Assembly (NCBI GenBank): GCA_947502975.1
Contig: CANNBV010000001.1
Location: 806,001-870,000 of the forward strand
Length of the DNA stretch: 64,000 nt
Direction of reading: 5' to 3'
Source: an uncultured Flavobacteriaceae bacterium
Lineage (GTDB): Bacteria > Bacteroidota > Bacteroidia > Flavobacteriales > Flavobacteriaceae
In this document: positions 25,843 through 33,255 of the stretch, piece by piece
Position numbering within the stretch: position 1 is the stretch's first letter
Layout of the letters: each line of letters begins with the position of its first letter
Position numbers and translations under genes: made by a program
The notes under the pieces: generated by a model
What the model was told of the DNA's origin: nothing
The model's input: the letters and a program-made list of their open reading frames with translations, nothing else
Database searches by the model: none

Positions 25843-26181
25843 ATGGCAAAATTCCCAAAAATATCTAGAGATAAGTTTTCTAGAGAAGTTAAAGAATATC
25901 TAAGAGAAATGAATGATAGGGCTATGAACGGTACAGTGTATCCAGGTCTTAATTATGGGCCTTATGCAAATGCTGGCGGTCATGGGTCAATGAAACTACC
26001 TCCAGCTCCAACAAAAGGTGATACGCATTACTTTGAAGGGCGTTGTGGTATGACCAGAAATCAAGATCCTGGACGTTACCGTTTTGTGTTTTTAGTTGAT
26101 ATGACAACAAGAACACCAACAATTCTTAAACGCTATTACTCAGATAATCATTACAAGAGTTTTTATGAGATTGTAAATTAA
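25843..26181 (+). CDS. Predicted barnase/RNase Sa-like ribonuclease (112 aa)
   Basis: 112 residues without a signal peptide. The C-terminal half matches the microbial ribonuclease (N1/T1/barnase) pattern: L-P-P, then H-Y-F-E-G-R (candidate general base E65), R-Y-R-F-V-F-L-V-D (R78/R80), and the closing R-Y-Y-S-D-N-H-Y-K-S-F-Y-E-I (candidate general acid H103). Compare D-H-Y-x-T-F at the end of barnase and RNase Sa. The hairpin before the last motif is longer than in those enzymes. The N-terminal about 45 residues are a basic helix plus a Gly/Tyr-rich linker. With no export signal and no barstar-like gene nearby, it could be a delivered toxin or an intracellular enzyme. The family call is by eye. 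Confidence 0.55.
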   Translation: MAKFPKISRDKFSREVKEYLREMNDRAMNGTVYPGLNYGPYANAGGHGSMKLPPAPTKGDTHYFEGRCGMTRNQDPGRYRFVFLVDMTTRTPTILKRYYSDNHYKSFYEIVN

Positions 26182-26201
26182 CATATAAGAATTTTATAAA
26201 T

Positions 26202-26241
26202 AGCATTCCTGTTGCGATATATCGAAATTGGGATGCTTTTT
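26202..26241 (+). terminator. Intrinsic terminator of the RNase cluster
   Basis: Arms AGCATTCC (26202-26209) and GGGATGCT (26230-26237) form an 8-pair stem with one G-U and end in a T run. The internal loop contains CGATATATCG. It lies 20 bp after the RNase-like gene and marks the end of the plus-strand cluster. Confidence 0.75.
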
Positions 26242-26348
26242 CGTTTTGATCATATTATGTAATAGACACTTCTAAACCAAGAATAACATAGAATTTAGCA
26301 TAATTAAATAATTCTTTTAGCTCAAGCTTAACTCTATTTTAGCAATTA

Positions 26349-27818
26349 TCAAGGTACAGAATCACCTTTATGTACAACCATTTCTAATAATTTGTACTTT
26401 TTACTGATATTGACTAGTGAAATTGAATCATTATTTTTCAAATGTTTATCAAAGAATTTTGTTACAAGTTCATTTGTGATTTTAATCCCTAATTCTGGAT
26501 TTATAGCACCTGTTTGTGCTAGTTTTCTAACAGGAATCATAAAGGGAATATCCATAAAGTTTGGATGTGCAGAAGTTAATAATTTACTTTCATAAAAGAA
26601 GTTGGTACTTTTATGTTTATATATGTGTGAATTTATGTCCTCATGATCTTTAGGCCAATCAGCTGAAATATATAGGAATGGTTTCTGATAAATTGTGTCC
26701 ATCATTTCTCCCCACTGTACACCATCTATATTTGCTGCAGCTTTTATTCTGGAATCCTTTATCGTTACTTGACCAGCTGCACCACCACCCCTAGAGTGAC
26801 CAAATACACCTATTTTATTTAGGTCTAATTTGTCTTTTAAAAAGCCTTTAGTATTCCAAGTTTCTAATTGATCTATTGTATAAATAATATCCGTTGTCCA
26901 GCGTTTTACCATATTGGTTACTACATAGTTCTTCGATGCTTCTCTTATAATTGTATGTCGTTCATCGTAAGATAAGTTTTTGTTTGCGAAGGCGTCTTTT
27001 ATTGGAGCAATATGCTTCATAGAATTAGCATTGTTAGAAGCTTGATATTCATAATTGAAATATGCTTTTCTACCGTTAGGGAAAGCGGAACCTAAACTTT
27101 CATAGGTGTGATTCATATTTAAAATGATATAACCATGACTAGCAATCTCAGAGAGTAATGCATAATATCCTGATGCATTAGAACCATATCCATGAGAAAA
27201 AATTAAAATAGGGAAAGTTCCATCACTGATAGTAGCGTCTTTATATATATGAGTATCTACATAATTTAAATAGTTTAATGTTGTTTTAGGCATACCACTT
27301 AAATATTTATTAATAAAACTTGTTCTATTTGCTTGATCTAAGTATGGGTCTTGTTTTCCAGAAGCATCAGAGGAGGGATACCAAACCTTAATCATTAGTT
27401 CTCTTTTGTCGTTTGGATCTTTAGTTATAGCTTCATTGATATTTGTTTCTAAATGAATGGAACGCGTTCCGACAGTGTATTCGCCTGAAGGCTTAGGTAA
27501 AGAAAATACAGGTAAAACATTTGGTAATAGCCAGCTTAAAAATGTTAAAAATAGTATGCTGGTGTATCCAACAACTTTTAGAAACGTTAGTTTGAAAGTC
27601 TTTGTAGAATCAATTGAAAATATTCTAAAAATTAAGATGAATACTATAATATATGCTGGCAATAATTGCCAGCGCCATCCCTCAATTAGTAAGTGAAGAG
27701 TCAAAATAGTGCACAAAACACATATTAAAACTTTCTTGGTTATAAATTTAAGTATTAGCCGTTTGGTAAATGGTAAAATAGTAATAACAACTAATAAGGT
27801 GATTTCTAAAATTCTCAT
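26349..27818 (-). CDS. Membrane-anchored alpha/beta hydrolase, PAF-acetylhydrolase-like
   Basis: 489 residues. The first about 110 residues hold three to four hydrophobic helices. The rest is an alpha/beta hydrolase with the oxyanion region L-I-F-S-H-G-Y-G-S and the nucleophile elbow G-H-S-R-G-G-G, and with R-E-L-M-I-K-V-W-Y-P as in the platelet-activating factor acetylhydrolase/dienelactone-hydrolase-like family. It is probably an esterase acting on the outer face of the inner membrane. The stop-start overlap of 4 bp with the upstream small membrane gene indicates an operon. The substrate is unknown. Confidence 0.75.
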   Translation of the reverse strand: MRILEITLLVVITILPFTKRLILKFITKKVLICVLCTILTLHLLIEGWRWQLLPAYIIVFILIFRIFSIDSTKTFKLTFLKVVGYTSILFLTFLSWLLPNVLPVFSLPKPSGEYTVGTRSIHLETNINEAITKDPNDKRELMIKVWYPSSDASGKQDPYLDQANRTSFINKYLSGMPKTTLNYLNYVDTHIYKDATISDGTFPILIFSHGYGSNASGYYALLSEIASHGYIILNMNHTYESLGSAFPNGRKAYFNYEYQASNNANSMKHIAPIKDAFANKNLSYDERHTIIREASKNYVVTNMVKRWTTDIIYTIDQLETWNTKGFLKDKLDLNKIGVFGHSRGGGAAGQVTIKDSRIKAAANIDGVQWGEMMDTIYQKPFLYISADWPKDHEDINSHIYKHKSTNFFYESKLLTSAHPNFMDIPFMIPVRKLAQTGAINPELGIKITNELVTKFFDKHLKNNDSISLVNISKKYKLLEMVVHKGDSVP

Positions 27819-28195
27819 TTTGATGTTTTAATTAGTTTAATCTTCAATAGTAACCAAGATAAATAGGACAGGATGAATATTCCTAAGCCATACATGGTCG
27901 GTATTGAAGAGGTTATAAATCCATTTGTAAGATGATTAGAAGCGACATTCTCCCATTTTTCAATAGATTCGAATCCTTCATAAAGACCTACTATTTGACC
28001 AAATAAACCGAAGGTTAATGCAATTAACCCTATATGTATAATGTAGTCTATCTTCTTTTTAATATCTTTTTTTGATGTAAATTTATTCGCAAACAGAAAA
28101 GAAGCATTTCTAGTAATTAGAACAATGTTAATGAGTAGTATTACTGTAAGAGGTAGAGTAAATACCAATCCTCCATTTTTAAGAAATTCAATCAT
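27815..28195 (-). CDS. Small MotA/TolQ/ExbB-like membrane protein
   Basis: 126 residues with three hydrophobic helices and a short cytosolic segment. The middle segment T-F-G-L-F-G-Q-I-V-G-L-Y-E-G-F-E-S-I resembles the G-L-L-G-T-V-x-G-M motif of MotA/ExbB proton-channel proteins. No partner (ExbD/MotB) is adjacent, and it is shorter than typical ExbB. The gene overlaps the hydrolase gene by 4 bp. Family assignment is moderate; channel activity is not implied. Confidence 0.5.
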   Translation of the reverse strand: MIEFLKNGGLVFTLPLTVILLINIVLITRNASFLFANKFTSKKDIKKKIDYIIHIGLIALTFGLFGQIVGLYEGFESIEKWENVASNHLTNGFITSSIPTMYGLGIFILSYLSWLLLKIKLIKTSK

Positions 28196-28348
28196 ATATC
28201 GTATATCTGTTTTAACTAAATATGTTATTTCAAAAGTAGAACTATTCGAGGTTTTTCACCTATGTTAAATCCGTTGTTAAACCTGTTATTTGTCGATAAA
28301 CAAAGTTATTTTTAAAAATTAATGGCATATTAGTAGCAAAATTTAGGT

Positions 28349-29059
28349 ATGCGTATTCTATTGCATGTATTGTTTTGGTTAGTAAATAGTTTCTTAATTA
28401 TACTTTTTGTAGGAGGAAAAGACGCTATTTATTTTTCTGTAGTTTTTACAAGTTTTTTACTTCCTGTAGTTGTAGCTGTTACTTATACATTCAACTACTG
28501 GTTATTTCCAAAATACCTATTCAAAAATCACTTGTATAAATTTATTCTTTTTGGATTATTTGTTGTTGTATTATTAATTTACTTGGAAACCCTAATTGTA
28601 TTTTGGGCACTTATATATTTAGGAAACTATTCATTCCTTAATATGACAGCAGTAAGCTATAATATAGAGCAATTAGCAGTTATTTTATTTTTTATAGTTT
28701 TTTTAGGGAATTTAATTTACCTAATTAGAAGATGGTCAAGCAAAGATACAGTTGTAGGAACATTAATTCAATTTAGAGTTAATAGAAAGGTCATTCAACT
28801 TTGTGATAGCAAAATCAATTATTTTGAAAGTTTAGGAGATTATGTCAAGATATACGCCGAAGATAAAATGTTCACTACAAGAGAAAAAATCAGCAAACTA
28901 GAAGATAGATTACCTGATACTTTTATAAGAGTCCATCGATCTTATATAATTAACACATTAAAAATAGAATCTTTTAATACTACAAAAATACAGATTCAAG
29001 GATGTGATATTCCTATAAGTAGAAAATACAAAACTGAAGTGCTAAAGAAAATAAGATAA
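28349..29059 (+). CDS. Membrane-bound LytTR transcriptional regulator
   Basis: 236 residues. Four predicted transmembrane helices lie in the first 130 residues, followed by a LytTR domain (V-N-R-K-V-I-Q-L, I-N-Y-F-E-S-L-G-D-Y-V-K-I, F-I-R-V-H-R-S-Y-I-I-N and a closing I-S-R-K-Y-K). It has no receiver domain, so it is a one-component, membrane-sensing LytTR protein. It diverges from the hydrolase operon and may control it. Confidence 0.85.
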   Translation: MRILLHVLFWLVNSFLIILFVGGKDAIYFSVVFTSFLLPVVVAVTYTFNYWLFPKYLFKNHLYKFILFGLFVVVLLIYLETLIVFWALIYLGNYSFLNMTAVSYNIEQLAVILFFIVFLGNLIYLIRRWSSKDTVVGTLIQFRVNRKVIQLCDSKINYFESLGDYVKIYAEDKMFTTREKISKLEDRLPDTFIRVHRSYIINTLKIESFNTTKIQIQGCDIPISRKYKTEVLKKIR

Positions 29060-29203
29060 GACTAAATATCATCAATAGAGATTTTCTTTGTTCTTAATAT
29101 GAGGTTTGAGATGTTTTTGTTGTTTAATGTCCTTAATGCTTGTGATTTAGGTGAAGAATGATATTGATTTTTTTGTATATTGAAGCTTCAAAAAACTTAA
29201 ATT

Positions 29204-29890
29204 ATGAAAACACAAAAGTTTATTTTTAGTTGTATGTTTTTTTTAGCATTTGTTTGTGCTTCTTTTTGTCAAGAAAAAAGCGATACTAACTCCAAATTCT
29301 TAATAGGTAAAATTACAGATTCTAATAATAAGCCAATAAAAAATGCGATTATTTTTTTGGATTCTATACATACAAATGTAAAAACAGATAAAGAAGGTTT
29401 TTATAAGGTAGAGTTAAAACAAGATATCAGTTTAGTTTCGGTTTTCTCAAAAAAGCATGGGTTACTAAGTGCCGATTTTACTGGACAGAAAAAGATTTAC
29501 TTTATTTTTCCTGAGGATAGTAAACTCATAAGAAAAAAAGAACTCGCTTTATTAGGTTTTAGAAACGAAACTAGGCCAAGTAAAGAAGAAATTATTCTAG
29601 ACGGAAAACAAAGTTTAAGTAATTTTAGAAATATCTATGAGTACATAGATGCAAGAGTACCTAGTGTATCTGTTTCTGGAGAAAGTATTTCAATTAGAGG
29701 AGCTGTTGCATCAACCATACAAGGAACAACTACAGAACCTCTTTTTTTAGTTAATGGGGCACCGGTTTCAACAATAAGTAATATAGCTCCAGTTGATGTT
29801 CAATCTATAAAAGTTTTAAAAGATTCAGAGGCGTCATTTTATGGTTCAAGAGCTGCTTACGGAGTTATAAAAATCACTTTGAAAGAGTAG
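29204..29890 (+). CDS. Plug-only TonB-receptor-like exported protein (first copy)
   Basis: 228 residues. Signal peptide; then a carboxypeptidase-regulatory-like beta sandwich (I-G-K-I-T-D-S-N-N-K-P-I-K-N-A-I-I-F); then a TonB-receptor plug-like domain (I-S-I-R-G-A, P-L-F-L-V-N-G-A-P-V, S-I-K-V-L-K-D-S-E-A-S-F-Y-G-S-R-A-A-Y-G-V-I). It stops exactly where the 22-stranded barrel would begin, so it cannot itself be a transporter. A similar stub lies at 38535-39248. It may bind a sensor or TonB, or interact with a partner barrel; this is unresolved. Confidence 0.75.
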   Translation: MKTQKFIFSCMFFLAFVCASFCQEKSDTNSKFLIGKITDSNNKPIKNAIIFLDSIHTNVKTDKEGFYKVELKQDISLVSVFSKKHGLLSADFTGQKKIYFIFPEDSKLIRKKELALLGFRNETRPSKEEIILDGKQSLSNFRNIYEYIDARVPSVSVSGESISIRGAVASTIQGTTTEPLFLVNGAPVSTISNIAPVDVQSIKVLKDSEASFYGSRAAYGVIKITLKE

Positions 29891-30235
29891 CTTCATTTTT
29901 TAAAATAGGAAAAGAAAAGTCAATTAAGGACTACGGAAATAGTTAAATATTTTGTTTCGCTCACACTTTATAGCATAACTTAGTTTACCAATTTAACCAT
30001 TAATCAATGGAAGCGTTCTCTTTTCTTTACAGAAAATTGAGGTGCTTTTTTGTATGTTATGCAATTATAACTACCAAGCCAATTTAATACGAATAGAAAA
30101 AATAATATACAATTTGTATTAGTAAATTGTATATTTATAGAAACTCATAAACTTTTTAATCAATTCTATAAGAGGTGTTTACAAATGATTAAATATAGAG
30201 ATGCTATTAGATTTATGACTAGCCAAATTTAAAGG
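29891..30235. promoter_or_regulatory. Intergenic region with terminator and operator-like dyad
   Basis: 345 bp without a gene. It contains a terminator-like structure near 30011-30051 (AAGC and GTGCTTTTTT with an inner TTTTCT/AGAAAA hairpin), diverged from the one after tRNA-Asp. It also contains a dyad with 12-bp arms, AATATACAATTT (30104-30115) and AAATTGTATATT (30124-30135), spaced 8 bp apart, about 100 bp before the glycosidase start. The dyad carries TTGTAT/ATACAA words that also occur in the uronate-operon palindromes. Confidence 0.5.
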
Positions 30236-31552
30236 ATGAAATATTCAATTTACTCAAAACGGTCTTTTCTATTATTCTTATTTGTTATGATATTTTACAA
30301 CTGTAATTCGAAGCATAAGACACAATATAATAGTCCTGTTACCAAATCAGAAATTCGCCTTACTAAAGATGGGTATCGCATCTTTTTGAATGGAACACCT
30401 TTTTATGTTAAAGGAGCTGGCGTTTCAGATATTGATCGTATAGAAACTTTAGAAAAGCATGGTGCAAATGCTTTAAGAACATGGAGTACAGATAACGGAA
30501 AAGAGGTTTTAGATAAAGCACAAGAGCTAGGTTTGAAAGTGATGATGGGTGTTTGGGTGGGTTTAGAACGTCATGGGTTTGATTACAATGATGAAAAAGC
30601 AGTAAAGCAGCAATTAGAAAGTATTCGCGAACGCGTTTTAGAATTGAAGGATCATCCAGCATTAATGATATGGGGAATTGGAAATGAAATGAACCATCAT
30701 TCGCAAAACCCCAAAGTTTGGGATGCAGTGAATGACATATCTAAAATGATTCATGATATAGATCCATATCATTTAACTACTACACCTTTAGCTGGAATCG
30801 ATAAAAAGAATGTAGCTATGATTTCAAATAGAGCTACGGATTTAGATTTCTTAAGTGTTCAATTATACGGGCCAATGGATGTGTTACCAGAGATTATCTC
30901 AAGATCCACTTATAAAGGCCCTTTATTGATTACAGAGTGGGGTGCAACGGGATATTGGGAAGTGAGTAAAACAGAATGGGGCGCACCTCTGGAGAATAAT
31001 AGCTCGGTTAAAGCAGACCTGTATCGTAGTCGATATGAAAAGTCTATACTATCCCAATCACAACAAGTTATGGGGTCTTTCGTATTCCTTTGGGGGCAAA
31101 AACAAGAACGCACACCCACTTGGTTTGGGATGTTTATGGCTGATGGGAATGAAACGGAATCAGTAGACGTTATGCATTATGTTTGGAATGACGCATGGCC
31201 AGAAAATCGTTCACCTAGATTAATTGATTTTACATTAGATGGACAAAGCGCTATTGACAATATTAAGCTAAAAAAAGGCCATAGTTATGCTGTTGAAGTT
31301 CAAATAGCTGATCCTGACAATGATACATTAATGTATCGTTGGGAAATAATGAGAGAGAGTAAGTCTCAAAAAACAGGTGGAGATGCAGAGTATATACCAG
31401 AAGTTATTAATAATTTATTTGCTGAGAATTCTAATAGTATCACCAACCTTATAGCACCATCTGAGCCAGGTGCATACCGCTTATTCATTTATGTAGACGA
31501 TGGCCATCATCATACTGCACATGCAAATATTCCGTTTTGGGTAGAAGATTAG
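30236..31552 (+). CDS. Glycoside hydrolase lipoprotein (GH2 C-terminal/GH5-like TIM barrel)
   Basis: 438 residues with a lipobox (F-Y-N-C, cysteine about residue 23). The fold words F-Y-V-K-G-A-G and L-R-T-W-S, the acid/base W-G-I-G-N-E-M-N and the nucleophile L-L-I-T-E-W-G-A are those of clan GH-A retaining glycosidases; the barrel most resembles the catalytic part of GH2. After the barrel (about residue 330) a C-terminal beta domain (D-F-T-L-D-G-Q, A-D-P-D-N-D-T-L-M-Y-R-W-E) looks like an Ig/cadherin-type module. The substrate cannot be read from the sequence. Confidence 0.75.
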   Translation: MKYSIYSKRSFLLFLFVMIFYNCNSKHKTQYNSPVTKSEIRLTKDGYRIFLNGTPFYVKGAGVSDIDRIETLEKHGANALRTWSTDNGKEVLDKAQELGLKVMMGVWVGLERHGFDYNDEKAVKQQLESIRERVLELKDHPALMIWGIGNEMNHHSQNPKVWDAVNDISKMIHDIDPYHLTTTPLAGIDKKNVAMISNRATDLDFLSVQLYGPMDVLPEIISRSTYKGPLLITEWGATGYWEVSKTEWGAPLENNSSVKADLYRSRYEKSILSQSQQVMGSFVFLWGQKQERTPTWFGMFMADGNETESVDVMHYVWNDAWPENRSPRLIDFTLDGQSAIDNIKLKKGHSYAVEVQIADPDNDTLMYRWEIMRESKSQKTGGDAEYIPEVINNLFAENSNSITNLIAPSEPGAYRLFIYVDDGHHHTAHANIPFWVED

Positions 31553-31786
31553 ATGTTTCAGTATATAATTATTGAAAAATTATAGTTTTCTAGAAATTTA
31601 AAATTCCCTATTTTCTTCATTTTAGCAGTTAATCGACTTTTTTTGCCAATCACTTCTATTTAGATAGGTTCGAGGTATAAATTTGTAAATTGTTTCCATT
31701 ATTAACTCTCTCTAATAACCAAATCAATATATACAATAGAATTTTTATTGAATCTTACTGTATTGACTACTAATGCCCACTAATTA

Positions 31787-32794
31787 ATGTCTGAAGTTAA
31801 AAGCACAGTTAGCGTAGCCACACTCCAAACTTTATATGCCAATAGCTTGTCATCTACTTTAGATGGACAATTGCTACTACTCGAAGGCTTTTATTTTCAA
31901 AAGAATGGAAGACTATATGGGAAGTATTTTTATGACGAAATTGTCGGTAAGGATAAACAGCATAGAATCACAACTCAGCTTACATCCGCTATCAGAGAAA
32001 CTATAGAAGTTGGTAAATATTACCAGTTTGAAGGTTTTTTAAATAAAGCGCAGAGTATATCTAACGATTCTAAATTGAATGTACTTTTTACGATAACTAA
32101 AGTTGTGAAGCATGAGAAAAAAGTACAACTTATTTCTAAAGTTGAGTATGATATTATTCAAGCCAGATTTGAAAGAGATTTTCCTTTAATAGATGATATA
32201 TTATTGAGCAAAATTGAAAACGGATTAACACCTTCTGTTGATATTATTACTGGTGTGCAATCTACATCTAAAGATGATTATATGAGCCAATTACAAGATG
32301 TTAATTCTTATAATATTAGGCATCATAAATGCAATTTATCATCTAAAAAAGATATTGTTGAGTTTATAAGTAGTTTCGATTTTAGAAGTACAGATTTACT
32401 TATTATTCTTAGAGGAGGCGGTAGTGGATTAGAAGTATTTAACGAAATAGAGTTATGCAAGAAAGCCATAGAATTGCCTATTCCATTTATTACAGGTATT
32501 GGTCATGATGCCGATAAAACACTTTTAGAAAAAGTAGCTGATAGAGGTTTCTCCACGCCTACAGCAGTTGGCGCTTTTTTACAAAACGTAGTGAATACCC
32601 ATAAAAATAGAATTCAAATTTTAAAATCTAAAGATGAAGATTTAGAGCGCTTTAAAAAGCAAGCAGAAAACGAAAAGCTATTGTTGAGTAATCAGATACA
32701 CGCTCAGAAGAAATCATTAAATGTCATAAAAACACTTGTATTCGTTTTGATACTTCTGGTCTGTTTTTTAGCCTATAAATTTTATTTTAATTAG
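31787..32794 (+). CDS. Membrane-anchored exodeoxyribonuclease VII large-subunit-like protein
   Basis: 335 residues. An N-terminal OB-fold-like part (about 25-120) is followed by a segment with clear XseA landmarks: D-L-L-I-I-L-R-G-G-G-S-G, I-P-F-I-T-G-I-G-H-D-A-D-K-T-L and A-D-R-G-F-S-T-P-T-A-V-G-A-F-L. Ordinary XseA (about 400-480 aa) continues into a long coiled coil that binds XseB. Here a short coiled coil (about 280-305) is followed by a single hydrophobic helix at the C-terminus (T-L-V-F-V-L-I-L-L-V-C-F-L). It is therefore probably tethered to the membrane with its nuclease domain in the cytosol, and no xseB is near. Activity and role are unknown. Confidence 0.75.
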   Translation: MSEVKSTVSVATLQTLYANSLSSTLDGQLLLLEGFYFQKNGRLYGKYFYDEIVGKDKQHRITTQLTSAIRETIEVGKYYQFEGFLNKAQSISNDSKLNVLFTITKVVKHEKKVQLISKVEYDIIQARFERDFPLIDDILLSKIENGLTPSVDIITGVQSTSKDDYMSQLQDVNSYNIRHHKCNLSSKKDIVEFISSFDFRSTDLLIILRGGGSGLEVFNEIELCKKAIELPIPFITGIGHDADKTLLEKVADRGFSTPTAVGAFLQNVVNTHKNRIQILKSKDEDLERFKKQAENEKLLLSNQIHAQKKSLNVIKTLVFVLILLVCFLAYKFYFN

Positions 32795-32895
32795 TGAATT
32801 TAGACTACCAAAATATAAGCGAAAGGAGTCAAGGTTTTTATAATACTTCACTATCTGCTGGGAGTATTGATTATAATATGCCTGTTAGACAATGA
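32794..32895 (+). CDS. Possible 33-aa coupled micro-ORF
   Basis: A GTG start shares its G with the stop of the XseA-like gene, and the final TGA overlaps the next ATG (ATGA). The encoded peptide begins with M-N-L-D-Y-Q-N-I-S-E-R-S and ends N-M-P-V-R-Q. Overlaps on both sides are typical of translationally coupled genes. It could also be a chance open frame. It is not recognised. Confidence 0.35.
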   Translation: MNLDYQNISERSQGFYNTSLSAGSIDYNMPVRQ

Positions 32896-33131
32896 CCTTA
32901 AAAGAATTCAATACACTAGATTATGATAATAAGTTGTTTGCCGTTGTAGATAAGGGAACATTCTTGGATAATTATGTGACGACAGCAATACGTATTAATT
33001 TATATTCAGTAGATAAATTCTATGTTGAATTAGTTTATGATCCTGAACAAAATAAAGTTGTAGAAATAAGAAGCTTTAAAGCTGGAATTCAACTCGATAA
33101 GTATACGAATCACCTGAACTTAGGTGAATAG
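32892..33131 (+). CDS. Small protein of unknown function
   Basis: 79 residues, cytosolic by composition, with a short alpha/beta pattern: L-K-E-F-N-T-L, K-L-F-A-V-V-D-K-G-T-F-L, S-V-D-K-F-Y-V-E-L-V-Y-D and E-I-R-S-F-K. It is not recognised. It follows the XseA-like gene and the possible micro-ORF with overlap, so it is probably part of the same operon. Confidence 0.5.
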   Translation: MTLKEFNTLDYDNKLFAVVDKGTFLDNYVTTAIRINLYSVDKFYVELVYDPEQNKVVEIRSFKAGIQLDKYTNHLNLGE

Positions 33132-33255
33132 TAAATACTCTCAACTTTCTTCTATTAAAGATTCAAAAGACTTCTTAGGTCAATTTTTTTAAATTTTTTT
33201 GATGACATATTAAAACCAATACGATGTACTTGTATAATCCATAAAATAGTACATC

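Noticed and set aside
29204-29890. Plug-only protein as a pseudogene of a SusC receptor
   Set aside because: The frame closes cleanly after the plug and the following 345 bp contain no barrel-like sequence in any frame.
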